NCBI RefSeq assembly: GCF_007990715.1
Contig: NZ_BJWY01000075.1
Coordinates: forward strand, 1 to 37,772
Length of the DNA: 37,772 bases
Direction of reading: 5' to 3'
Source: Nocardia seriolae NBRC 15557
GTDB lineage: Bacteria; Actinomycetota; Actinomycetes; Mycobacteriales; Mycobacteriaceae
The translations under genes were made by a program, and so were the position numbers. A model generated the notes under the pieces. The model searched no databases. It worked only from the letters and a program-made list of their open reading frames with translations, and was not told the origin of the DNA. Numbering within the stretch: position 1 is the stretch's first letter; every line of letters begins with the position of its first letter. Of this stretch, positions 24,871-32,874 are shown in pieces.

Positions 24871-26022
24871 ATGCAGATTCGATCCACCGTACCGCTCGGC
24901 CGTATCGCCGGTATCCGCGTCGGCGCGCACTGGTCGGCCGGGGTCACCGTGGGACTGTTCACCTGGATACTCGCCTCCTACCTGCGGGGCACGGCGAGCA
25001 CCACGATCGTCTGGGTGGCGGCGGTCCTGGGCGCGCTCACCCTGACCGCGTGCCTGCTCGCACACGAGCTGGCGCATTCGATCGTGGCCGCCCGCAACGG
25101 GGTTCACGTCGAACGCATCGTGCTGTGGCTGCTGGGCGGGGCCTCCGAGCTGGCCGACGAACCACGCGACGCCCGCACCGATCTGCGGGTCGCGGTGGCC
25201 GGACCGGTCACCAGCCTGGCGCTGGGCGGCGTCGCCTTCCTGGCCGCAACGGTGTCCTCGGTGCTGTCGCCTGGCGGCCCGATCACCGCCACCCTGATCT
25301 GGCTGGCCACCGTGAATGTCGTACTGGCGGTGTTCAATATGCTGCCCGGCGCGCCGCTCGACGGCGGCCGGGTGGTGCGCGCGGTGCTGTGGCGGCGCAC
25401 CGGCGACCGGCTGCGCGCCGAGACCACCGCCGCCCGGGTCGGCCGCTACATGGGTATGGCGCTGGGCGGTCTGGGTGTCGCCGAGGTCATCGTGTCCGGC
25501 GACTTCGGCGGGCTGTGGCTGATGCTGCTCGGGTGGTTCCTGTATTCGGCCGCCAACAGCGAGCTGATGCTCGCGGGCCTGCAACACCGCCTGGGCGACC
25601 TCACGATCGGCGAGATCATGACGCCCGATCCGAAAGCGGTGGACGGCGGCTGGACCGTGGACCAGGTGCTGCGCTCGGAGCTCGTCTACACCCGCCACCG
25701 CGTCTTCCCCGTCGTCGATGCCCACGGCCGCCCCTACGCGGTACTGGCCTGGGCGGATCTGCTCAGGCCCCGCACCGCGGCCCGCGCCGACCTGCGGGTG
25801 GCCGAGCTGGCCCGCCCGCTCGAGCCCGCCGCCGTCGCCGGCACCGGTGACCGGCTCAGCGACGTCGTCGCCCGAATCGTCTTGCGCCCCGGCCTCGATG
25901 CGGTGGTCGTGGTCGACGCCATCGGCCGCCTGGTGGGGCTGGTCACCGCCACCGACCTCACCCTGGCCTGCAACCGCTCCGCGCTCGGCCTGCCCGCGCA
26001 CCCCACCAACACGCGGTCCTGA
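24871..26022 (+). CDS. Site-2 protease (M50, Rip3-like) with CBS domains
   Basis: Intramembrane zinc metalloprotease of 383 residues. Several transmembrane segments carry HELAH (65-69) for zinc and NMLPGAPLDGGRV (156-168) with the third ligand Asp. Two CBS domains follow from about residue 238 to 365 (IGEIMTPDPKAV, then RVAELARPLEP), which bind adenine nucleotides and probably regulate cleavage. This domain order is that of Rip3 (Rv2625c) of M. tuberculosis, a DosR-regulon member; Rip proteases usually cleave anti-sigma factors or other membrane proteins. ATG 24871 has GAGGA just upstream. It is convergent with the ABC permease gene and ends in a strong hairpin. Confidence 0.9.
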   Translation: MQIRSTVPLGRIAGIRVGAHWSAGVTVGLFTWILASYLRGTASTTIVWVAAVLGALTLTACLLAHELAHSIVAARNGVHVERIVLWLLGGASELADEPRDARTDLRVAVAGPVTSLALGGVAFLAATVSSVLSPGGPITATLIWLATVNVVLAVFNMLPGAPLDGGRVVRAVLWRRTGDRLRAETTAARVGRYMGMALGGLGVAEVIVSGDFGGLWLMLLGWFLYSAANSELMLAGLQHRLGDLTIGEIMTPDPKAVDGGWTVDQVLRSELVYTRHRVFPVVDAHGRPYAVLAWADLLRPRTAARADLRVAELARPLEPAAVAGTGDRLSDVVARIVLRPGLDAVVVVDAIGRLVGLVTATDLTLACNRSALGLPAHPTNTRS

Positions 26023-26027
26023 ACCCG

Positions 26028-26069
26028 TCCGCCGCCGCGATCAGGCCGAGGCCAGATCGCGGCGGCGGA
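26028..26069. terminator. Strong bidirectional hairpin terminator
   Basis: TCCGCCGCCGCGATC (26028-26042) and GATCGCGGCGGCGGA (26055-26069) form a perfect 15-bp stem with a 12-nt loop. It sits at the convergent junction of the Rip-like protease and ABC permease genes. The permease stop and last eight codons lie inside it. Confidence 0.7.
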
Positions 26070-27645
26070 ACAGCAACAGCGCCAGCCCGAACAGCGCCGC
26101 CGCCAGCACGGTGAGAACCCCGGCCGAGATCGGGGCGAAGGGCTGCATGGGGATTCGGGCCAGCACATGGAACGGCGAGAGTTTCAGCGTCGATTCGGGC
26201 AGCTTCAACGCGGTGCCCAGCGTGTCCCACAGGTAGGCCGCGACCACGAGCGCGTGGACGAAGGCGACGGCACGTGGGACCACGGCCAGGGCCAGCGCGG
26301 CGGCGGCAATCGCGAGCACGATCAGCGGCAGGCTGTTGGCGGCCGCCGCGACCAGACCGCCCAGGTCGAGACGCTCCCCGGTGAGCGCCGCACCGGAGTA
26401 GATGCATACCGCCGCAAGGAATATCAGCGCCGCCGCCGAACCCAGGGCCAGCCCGGCGCGCCCGGACAGCCACGCGATACGCGAGCGGGGCATCGCCAGC
26501 ACGAGTTCGAGCCGGCCGGTGGCCTCTTCGCCGCGGGCGGCCACGATCACCGTCACCGCCAGCAGCGCCGCGAGCAACTGGATCAGGGAGAACAGCATGG
26601 CCACGAAGCTGTCGACGGCGAGCTTTCGTCCGAAGAACTGGGTGTAGAGCGGTGTGCGCGAGAGGAATTCGAGCATGGTCCGCACCAGGCTGCCCATGAG
26701 CAGCGCGTAGAGCGCGGTACCGGCGAACCAGAAGGCCAGTTGCGGCGCCTCGTCGCGCAGGGCGGCCCGCGCGGGCGAACCCAGTAGCAGCAGGCGCGGT
26801 GTGCGGGTCTGGCGCAGCTCGAGCAGTCCTCGTCCGATGTCCCGGGTGCGTAGCAGCACTACCGAAATCGTCAGCAGCACAGCGGTTCCCGTTACGATCG
26901 CGGCCAGCGCCGGTGGCGACGGCGCACCCGGGGGCCGCAGTTCCTCGAACCAGCCCAGCGGTGTCACCCAGCGCAGCCACGGGATGCCGTCCCCGATATC
27001 GGCGGGAGCACGCACCACGAACGCCATGAGCACGACCGCCGACGCCAGCAGCCGCGCGCCGCGGACGGTCCCCGTCAGCTGGGCGGCCAGCGCGGCGACC
27101 GCCGCGAACAACAGGGCGGGCGTGAGCAGTTGCAGTCCGAGCTCACCCGCGTTGGCGATTGTCAAAAGATGTTGTGGCACACCGATGGCCGCCAGCGTGA
27201 GCGCCGCGACGCCACCGATCACCCCGGCCTGCACCACGGTCGCGGTCACCGCGGCGGCGAACCAGCGGCGGCGCGGCTGCGCACCGGACAGCACCAGATC
27301 CCCGCGCCCCTCGTCCTCCTCGCCGCGCAGCGCGCCCGTGGTGATCACCGCCGCCCACACCGCCATGATGAGTCCGGCGAAGGTCATGGTGCGCCAGGCC
27401 ACCCAGCCGGTCGGATCGCCGATATCGAACGGGTAGCCGTAGAGCGCGCGCAACGCGCCGTTGTTCACCAGCGGCGCCAGCAATGCGGCACGGGTCGCCC
27501 GCGACGGGAAGGCCACCACATAGGTCTGCAACGACGCCGCGCAGAACACGGCCATGAGGATCGTCATCGCCGCCAGCGAAATCCGATTGGCGCGCAACCT
27601 CGCCCACACCATGACGCGCAGGCCGTGCCACGGCGTGCTGGTCAT
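26041..27645 (-). CDS. ABC transporter permease (tetronasin-exporter type)
   Basis: Integral membrane subunit of 534 residues with about twelve hydrophobic segments in two similar halves. It matches the ABC-2-type permeases of the actinobacterial polyketide-antibiotic exporter group. Characteristic stretches are TTGALRGEEDEGRGDLVLSGAQPRR in the first half and ARGEEATGRLELVLAMPRSR in the second, both the conserved coupling-helix region that reads E-x-x-G-R-L-E-L. ATG 27645 overlaps the stop of the ATP-binding gene (ATGA), so the two subunits are coupled. Substrate unknown; lipophilic compounds or drugs are typical. The gene ends inside a 15-bp hairpin. Confidence 0.88.
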   Translation of the reverse strand: MTSTPWHGLRVMVWARLRANRISLAAMTILMAVFCAASLQTYVVAFPSRATRAALLAPLVNNGALRALYGYPFDIGDPTGWVAWRTMTFAGLIMAVWAAVITTGALRGEEDEGRGDLVLSGAQPRRRWFAAAVTATVVQAGVIGGVAALTLAAIGVPQHLLTIANAGELGLQLLTPALLFAAVAALAAQLTGTVRGARLLASAVVLMAFVVRAPADIGDGIPWLRWVTPLGWFEELRPPGAPSPPALAAIVTGTAVLLTISVVLLRTRDIGRGLLELRQTRTPRLLLLGSPARAALRDEAPQLAFWFAGTALYALLMGSLVRTMLEFLSRTPLYTQFFGRKLAVDSFVAMLFSLIQLLAALLAVTVIVAARGEEATGRLELVLAMPRSRIAWLSGRAGLALGSAAALIFLAAVCIYSGAALTGERLDLGGLVAAAANSLPLIVLAIAAAALALAVVPRAVAFVHALVVAAYLWDTLGTALKLPESTLKLSPFHVLARIPMQPFAPISAGVLTVLAAALFGLALLLFRRRDLASA

Positions 27646-28640
27646 CGCGGCGTTCTCGGACGAACCGTGCCAGCCGGAGGCGCCCTGTCATCAGGAGCCA
27701 CGGTGCCGTCCCGGGGCACCGCGTGGTCCGCCGACCGCCCGGCCCGTGCCGCGCCACCGTCGTGATAGTGCACCAGGAAGACCTCCTCCAGGCTGGGCTC
27801 GCGGCTGTCGATGGTGGTCACCGGCAGCCGGGTCAACGCCGCCAGCAGCGGACCCATCGCGCCCCGAACCTCCAGCACCGCATGATGATCGGCGAATTCG
27901 GCGATCTCGACGCCCGGCAGGTCGCGCAGCCCGGCGAGCTCGACGCCGGACTCGGCGAAGTTCACCTCGACGGTGCGCGCCGACAGATGCCGCAACTGCT
28001 CGAGCGTCCCCTCGTCGATGAGCCGCCCCGCCCGCAGGATCCCGATGCGATCGCACAGCGCCTCCACCTCGCTGAGCACGTGCGAGGACAGGAACACCGT
28101 CTGCCCGCGTGCGCGCGCCTCGCCGACCGTCTCGCGAAAGGCGGCCTCCATCAACGGATCCAGCCCCGAGGTCGGCTCGTCGAGGATGAGGATCTCGGCC
28201 CGGGTGGCGAAGGCCGCGATCAGCTGCACCTTCTGCCGGTTGCCCTTCGACAGCGCGCGCACCTTCTTGTCGGGGTCGAAATCGAACCGCTCGATCAGCA
28301 CCTCGCGGTAGGCCCGATCGCAGCCGCCGCGCAGCTGTTCCAGATACGCGAAGGTCTCCGCGCCGGTGAGCGCGGGCCACAGGATCGCCTCGGAGGCGAC
28401 ATAGGCGCAATGCCGGTGCGCGGCAACGGGATCGGCCCAGGCGTCGCGGCCCGCGACGCGCACCACCCCCGAACTGGGGCGGTGCAGCCCCAGCAGCAGC
28501 CGGATGGTGGTGGTCTTGCCCGCGCCGTTGGGGCCCAGGAACCCGTAGACCTCCCCGGGCGCGATATCGAGCTCCAGCCGATCCAGCGCGAGCGTGCCGC
28601 GATACCGCTTGCTCACCGCGTGCGCCTCGATGACACCCAT
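27642..28640 (-). CDS. ABC transporter ATP-binding protein
   Basis: Nucleotide-binding subunit of 332 residues for the exporter whose permease follows. Walker A is GPNGAGKTT (residues 36-44). The signature is LSKGNRQKV, a variant common in ABC-2 drug-exporter ATPases; Walker B is ILILDEPTSGLD and the switch His is in LSSHVLSE. A C-terminal domain of about 110 residues ends in a Pro/Arg-rich tail after SLEEVFLVHYHDGG. GGAGGTGAGGGCC places the start at ATG 28640; a GTG at 28649 overlaps that site. It lies 45 nt downstream of the SDR gene on the same strand and may be read with it. Confidence 0.93.
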   Translation of the reverse strand: MGVIEAHAVSKRYRGTLALDRLELDIAPGEVYGFLGPNGAGKTTTIRLLLGLHRPSSGVVRVAGRDAWADPVAAHRHCAYVASEAILWPALTGAETFAYLEQLRGGCDRAYREVLIERFDFDPDKKVRALSKGNRQKVQLIAAFATRAEILILDEPTSGLDPLMEAAFRETVGEARARGQTVFLSSHVLSEVEALCDRIGILRAGRLIDEGTLEQLRHLSARTVEVNFAESGVELAGLRDLPGVEIAEFADHHAVLEVRGAMGPLLAALTRLPVTTIDSREPSLEEVFLVHYHDGGAARAGRSADHAVPRDGTVAPDDRAPPAGTVRPRTPR

Positions 28641-28685
28641 GGCCCTCACCTCCGAACCGGTGTTCCCGCCTCCATTCTGGGCCGG

Positions 28686-29435
28686 TTACCGCGTCGCGGT
28701 GGGATCCGGGGCGCGGCCCGCGGTCGCGCCGCCGTCGAGCACGAATTCCGCACCCGTCGAATAGGTCGCCTCGGTCACCAGGAAGCGCACCATGGCGGCG
28801 ACCTCGCCAGGTTCGCCGAATCGCGGCAGCGGCTGGGTCGCGGTGATCGCCTCGTCCATGCCCGCGGTCATGGGGGTGTGGATGGGTCCCGGGTGTACCG
28901 AGCACACCCGGATATCCGAGGCACCCAGTTCCAGCGCCGCGGCCTTGGTCAGTCCGCGCAGGCCCCACTTGCTGGCCACGTATCCGCTGATGCCCGCGTA
29001 ACCCATCAGGCCCGCGGTCGAGGAGATATTCACGATCGTGCCCCCGCAGGCGGCCCGCAGCCGCGGGGCGGCCAGCCGGATGCCGAGCCAGGGCCCGTAG
29101 AGGTTGACGTCCAGGACGTGCCGGAACAGGGCCGGTGATTCCGATTCGATGGTGCCGAAGTCCAGGATCGCGGCATTGTTCACCAGTACGCCCAGCGGGC
29201 CGAACTCGCATTCGGTCCGCTCCAGCACCTCCCGCCACTCTTCCTCGTCGGTGACGTCGAGGTGATGGAAGCGAGCGTGCGGTGCCAGGGATTCCGCGAG
29301 CTTGGTGCCCTCGTCCACACGCAGATCGGCGATGACCACGCCGAAACCCGATTTCACCAGTTCCGTCACCACCGCCGCACCGATCCCCCGCGCACCGCCG
29401 GTGACGATGGCGCTCGTGTTCGCGATCTCCGTCAT
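28686..29435 (-). CDS. Short-chain dehydrogenase/reductase
   Basis: Classical SDR oxidoreductase of 249 residues. The cofactor motif TGGARGIG is at 12-19, with VIADLRVDE after the second strand, where Asp favours NAD(H). NNAAIL, the catalytic Ser in NISSTAG and Y-x3-K (SGYVASKWG) are all present. The pattern including CSVHPGPIHTPMT resembles 3-alpha/20-beta-hydroxysteroid dehydrogenases and FabG3. Substrate probably a hydroxy- or keto-steroid or similar lipid, but not certain. GGAGG precedes ATG 29435; the longer frame upstream covers the inverted repeat and is not coding. A 17-nt motif shared with the WS/DGAT promoter lies 68 nt upstream. Confidence 0.9.
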   Translation of the reverse strand: MTEIANTSAIVTGGARGIGAAVVTELVKSGFGVVIADLRVDEGTKLAESLAPHARFHHLDVTDEEEWREVLERTECEFGPLGVLVNNAAILDFGTIESESPALFRHVLDVNLYGPWLGIRLAAPRLRAACGGTIVNISSTAGLMGYAGISGYVASKWGLRGLTKAAALELGASDIRVCSVHPGPIHTPMTAGMDEAITATQPLPRFGEPGEVAAMVRFLVTEATYSTGAEFVLDGGATAGRAPDPTATR

Positions 29436-29466
29436 GCCCTGACCTCCGTCCGTGCCGATCCGCTTT

Positions 29467-29582
29467 CCGGTCACAGCATCCCGCGCCCGCGGCAGTCGGC
29501 GGGACGGCCGAAAGTCACCCGTTCGGAGGGCGGATGTCGGCCGCTGCCGCGACACCGCGGGCGCGGGATGCTCGGTGACCGG
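29467..29582. repeat. Long interrupted inverted repeat (26-nt arms)
   Basis: The 8-nt CCGGTCAC at 29467-29474 pairs with 29575-29582, and the 18-nt block at 29475-29492 pairs perfectly with 29555-29572; a 2-nt bulge (29573-29574) separates the two. The 62-nt centre holds smaller dyads (CCGAA/TTCGG and CGGCAG/CTGCCG), so a branched structure is possible. It lies between the 38-residue microprotein gene and the SDR gene, both on the minus strand. It could be a terminator, a REP/MITE-like element, or a protein-bound cruciform. Confidence 0.7.
29503..29519 (-). promoter_or_regulatory. 17-nt motif upstream of SDR gene
   Basis: GACGGCCGAAAGTCACC differs at one base from the site at 34352-34368 and lies 68 nt upstream of the SDR start, on the same strand and at almost the same distance as the other. 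Its reverse complement contains GACTTTCGGCC, reminiscent of the DosR box. Confidence 0.45.
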
Positions 29583-29587
29583 GACGG

Positions 29588-29704
29588 CTAGTCGTAGGGG
29601 ACGAAGGCGGCGACCAGCGCCGCCGCGACCAGTATCACCGCGACCGCGGCGGCAGTGGCCGCGAGTGCCCAGTGTTCGCGTGCCCGAGCCGGATTCGCGG
29701 TCAC
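29588..29704 (-). CDS. 38-residue single-pass membrane microprotein
   Basis: Short gene starting at GTG 29704, which overlaps the stop of the DUF4389 gene by 4 nt (GTGA). The product starts with a basic segment (TANPARAREHW) and then one hydrophobic helix rich in Ala and Val (ALAATAAAVAVILVAAALVAAFVPYD), so it should cross the membrane once with its N-terminus inside. I recognise no family. Translational coupling to the DUF4389 membrane protein suggests it is an accessory subunit. It ends just before the long inverted repeat. Confidence 0.6.
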   Translation of the reverse strand: MTANPARAREHWALAATAAAVAVILVAAALVAAFVPYD

Positions 29705-30390
29705 GCCCGAACCTCCTCGACGGGTTCGCGCGGGCCCTGGTCGAGGCGGAAGGGCGGGTAGGCGTCGGTCAGCAGGGCGGCGTAGGCGAAGACCCGGTAG
29801 AACCAGCGGTTGATGCCGAGGGCGAAGCCGAACAGACCGCTCGGGTAGCGGCCGGTGAACAGCAGGGCCACCCCGGCGATCAACACCAGCACACCGATCA
29901 GCGGGATCGTGGTGGAGCCGTTGTTGTCGTCGTTGCCGACGCCGAGCACCAGGCCGCCGCTGAACATCGCGCCCAGGATCAGATAGTGCGGGATGGCCAG
30001 CAGCAACCATTTCACCAGCGCCAGACCGCGCGAAAGCCGTTCCGGGTAGTCGACTTCCAGATCGGCCGGGTAGTCCGCGGCCGGTGCCAGGCTGAACGGC
30101 GGATACCGGTCGGTGCCCAGGGCGGCGTAGGTGTAGAACTGCACGCGCCACGACCAGCGCATGACTCCGACATTGAAGTCGAACAGCGATCGTGGATAGC
30201 GCTCGGTGAACAGGATGGCGAACCATGCCACCACGGTGACCACCCAGAACGCGATGTACAGGAAGAACAGCACAACGTAGTGGGGTATCGCGAGAATCCA
30301 CTTCACCAGCCACAGCCAGCGTGAGAGCGGTTCGTCGAGATCTCCGCGTAGCCGGACCGGCCGGGCGGCGGCGATGGGCTCGGGGTTCAT
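29701..30390 (-). CDS. DUF4389 membrane protein with internal duplication
   Basis: 229-residue membrane protein with two DUF4389 units. Unit one (about 12-103) reads LSRWLWLVKWILAIPHY, LFTERYPRSLFDFNVGVMRW, then YAALGTDRYPPFSL. Unit two (about 110-220) repeats LSRGLALVKWLLLAIPHY, LFTGRYPSGLFGFALGINRW, YAALLTDAYPPFRLD. Each unit has two hydrophobic segments plus conserved aromatic and Arg-Tyr-Pro residues. Function of the domain is unknown. A GGAGAC lies upstream of ATG 30390. It is followed by the coupled 38-residue microprotein and preceded, 58 nt away on the same strand, by another membrane protein gene, so a three-gene membrane operon is likely. Confidence 0.88.
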   Translation of the reverse strand: MNPEPIAAARPVRLRGDLDEPLSRWLWLVKWILAIPHYVVLFFLYIAFWVVTVVAWFAILFTERYPRSLFDFNVGVMRWSWRVQFYTYAALGTDRYPPFSLAPAADYPADLEVDYPERLSRGLALVKWLLLAIPHYLILGAMFSGGLVLGVGNDDNNGSTTIPLIGVLVLIAGVALLFTGRYPSGLFGFALGINRWFYRVFAYAALLTDAYPPFRLDQGPREPVEEVRA

Positions 30391-30448
30391 AACGGTCTCC
30401 TCATCGGATCGTAGAACGAAGTATCGGGGTCGAATGCACTGTCTTGCT

Positions 30449-31138
30449 TCAGAATCGGCCGATTTCCTGCCGCGGGAGCAGGTGCGTTCCGGTCAGGATC
30501 CGGGACAGGAAGACACCGGTCACCCATGCCATCACCGCCGCCATCACCCCGCCCGCCAGCGCGCCGATGGCGGCGACCAGCCATGGGGCCTGACCCGGCT
30601 GCCACAACGGAGTGGACACCAGCGTGAAGGCGGTGAGCCCCGCGCCCCAGGCCGCGGCGTTCGCCAGGATCCACAGCGGCGCCCGATCGGTGAAGTGGCG
30701 CAGCACCACCCACTGCGCGCCGCCGAGGGAAAACACCAGTACCACCGAACCGACGACGATCACCGGGACCCGCACCCACACGGGCCAGTCACCGAAGCCG
30801 TCACCGAAGGCCATCGGCAGCACGCCTATCGACCAGGCCAGCACCGCGCCCGCGGCCGTGGCGATCACCCAATCCCGGATTCGCAAGCGGGACAACACGG
30901 TCCGGAGCACCCGGGCCTGGAACAGGCCGAGCACACTGCCCTCGATCGCACCGGCCACGATCATCACCGCGACCAGGGTCGCCGTCCCCGCGTGCGCGGT
31001 CAGCGCACCGCCGATCGCGGGTGCGAGAAAGCCGAGGAACGCCCCCACCGTCACCCTGGTGAACCACAGTTCGCGCAGATCGCTCCCCGTGTATGCGACC
31101 GGCACGCCGCTGCCTGGCGCCTGGTGCGTCGTGGCCAT
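30449..31138 (-). CDS. Membrane protein of unknown function
   Basis: 229-residue protein with about six hydrophobic segments after a short polar leader (MATTHQAPGSGVPVAYTGSD). Conserved-looking features are GAIEGSVLGLFQARVLR and GGAQWVVLRHF, two similar short motifs (G-x-x-x-G-x-x-Q-x-x-V-L-R) in different segments, which suggests an internal duplication of a three-helix unit. I recognise no named family. ATG 31138 has GGAG 8 nt upstream; in-frame sequence further up is arginine-rich and unlikely. It is divergent from the broken erythromycin-esterase-like gene and sits upstream of DUF4389 on the same strand. Confidence 0.75.
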   Translation of the reverse strand: MATTHQAPGSGVPVAYTGSDLRELWFTRVTVGAFLGFLAPAIGGALTAHAGTATLVAVMIVAGAIEGSVLGLFQARVLRTVLSRLRIRDWVIATAAGAVLAWSIGVLPMAFGDGFGDWPVWVRVPVIVVGSVVLVFSLGGAQWVVLRHFTDRAPLWILANAAAWGAGLTAFTLVSTPLWQPGQAPWLVAAIGALAGGVMAAVMAWVTGVFLSRILTGTHLLPRQEIGRF

Positions 31139-31214
31139 TGTGCTGCTCCATCCGTGTGTACGCCGCTCGGCGCGACTACCGCCGATCGTGCGCCCTGACC
31201 CGCGGACCTCGACA

Positions 31215-31228
31215 GAAGCCAAAGTCCC
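31215..31228 (-). promoter_or_regulatory. DosR-box-like half site upstream of membrane protein gene
   Basis: GAAGCCAAAGTCCC has a good right half (AAAGTCCC; GGGACTTT on the minus strand) of the mycobacterial DosR box but a poor left half. It lies 77 nt upstream of the start at 31138. Weak alone. Confidence 0.25.
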
Positions 31229-31268
31229 ACGACCAGCGGCCTTTCGACGTCACCGGACCGGGGCCGGA

Positions 31269-31282
31269 GGGCCGTTGGTCCC
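31269..31282 (+). promoter_or_regulatory. DosR-box-like dyad upstream of erythromycin-esterase-like gene
   Basis: GGGCCGTTGGTCCC fits the core GGGNC-N4-GNCCC of the DosR box at all fixed positions, and lies 74 nt upstream of the likely GTG start at 31356. In DNA this GC-rich, matches to so loose a core also arise by chance, so position and gene content carry the argument. Confidence 0.35.
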
Positions 31283-31355
31283 CGCGATGCCGGGGCACAG
31301 TCCTCTGTCGTGGCGCCGCCGTGCACGGGAACGCTGAAGCTGTCCGGAACGCATC

Positions 31356-32874
31356 GTGGTCGCGGTCCCGGCCGCGCCGGAGTCCACCTGCCGGGAGTTC
31401 GGCGGGCCGGTCGACGAAATGGTCTGCGCCACCATGCCTTCCCCGTTGCGCGCGGTCGGCGACTCGTTCTGGAACTTCAGCCAGGTCGGCGACGAGGAAG
31501 TGCGCACGCTGCTCGCCACCCCGACGATCGGCGCCGCGCCGCGCGCCGCCGACCCGGTCGCGGTGCTGCGCGCCGCCGCGCTCGAGGCGCCGGCGGGCGT
31601 CCCGCCCGAACACGCGCTCGACGAGCTGATCGGGGACGCGCGCTTCGTGCTCATCGGTGAGAGTTCGCACGGCACCGCCGAGTTCTACGCCGCCCGCGCC
31701 GCCATCACCGGCTGGCTGATCAGCGAACGCGGCTTCGCCGGTGTGGCCTGCGAAGCCGACTGGCCCGACGCCTACCGCGTCGACCGCTACGTACGCGGCC
31801 TCGGCACCGACCACTCGCCGACGCACGCGCTCAGCGGATTCGAGCGCTTCCCGGGCTGGATGTGGCGCAATACGGTGGTGCGCGAATTCGTCGAATGGCT
31901 GCGGCTGCACAATGATCGGCGCCGCCACGACGGGCTCGACTGCGCCGGCTTCTACGGCCTGGACCTGTATTCGATGCACCGATCGATACGCCGCGTGATC
32001 GAGTACCTGGAACGGGTCGATCCGGCCGCCGCGCACCGCGCGACCCGCCGCTACGCCTGTTTCGATCGGGCCTCGGAGGAGGACGGGCAGGCCTACGGCT
32101 TCGCCGCCGCGTTCGGCGGCGGGGAGTCCTGCCAGGCCGAGGTGGTGCGGCAGCTGGTCGAGCTGCAACGCGGGGCCGCCGAACTCGTCGAGACCGATGA
32201 CGGCGACGCGTATTTCGACGCGCTGCGCAACGCCTGGTCGGTGCGCGACGCCGAGGCGTACTACCGGGCCATGTTCGGTCCCCGGGTGGATTCGTGGAAT
32301 CTGCGCGACGAGCACATGGCCGACGCCCTCGACGCCCTCGCCGCGCAGCTGTCCCGGCCCGGGATCCCGGCCCGGATCGTGGTGTGGGCGCGCAACTCCC
32401 ACGTCGGCGATGCCCGGGCCACCGAGATGGCCGCCGACGGGCAGCTCTCGATGGGGCAGTAGGTGCGCGAACGCCACGGAAAGCTCTGCCGCAACATCGG
32501 ATTCACCACCGCGACCGGCACCGTCACCGCGGCCGACCGCTGGGACGGCGGCGCCCGACGCAAGTCGGTGCGCTCGCCGCTGCCCAGCAGCATCGAGGAA
32601 CTGCTGCACGACATCGGAATGCCCGCGCTGTACCTGCGTACCGATCGTCCCGGCGAGGCCGCCGATATTCTGCGCATGCCCCGCCTGGAACGTGCCATCG
32701 GCGTCATCTACCAGCCGGGCACCGAGCGGCAGAGCCACTACTTCCACACCCGTGCCGCCGATCGCTACGACGCCCTCATCCACATCGACCGGACCACCGC
32801 CCTGCAACTTCTGGTGCCCGACAGCACCTGGGCCGCGGGCACGACGCCGGAGAACCTACCCGACCGGGCTCTGA
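31356..32874 (+). pseudogene. Erythromycin-esterase-like gene, broken by TAG and a frameshift
   Basis: Full-length erythromycin esterase/succinoglycan-type hydrolase homologue in one frame, with TAG at 32460-32462 (codon 369) after ADGQLSMGQ; the frame continues at once with VRERHGKLCRNIGF. Before it are the family's GESSHG (101-106), ACEADWPDAYRVDRYVRG, FPGWMWRN, GLDLYSM and WARNSHVGDAR. Near the end the frame runs PENLPDRAL into the opposing gene; removing one A at 32853-32854 gives PETYPTGL and a stop at 32874, the expected family ending. So two lesions are present. A related domain occurs in Rv2030c of the mycobacterial DosR regulon, fused there to a phosphoribosyltransferase, absent here. 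Start (GTG 31356 or ATG 31419) is uncertain. Confidence 0.75.
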
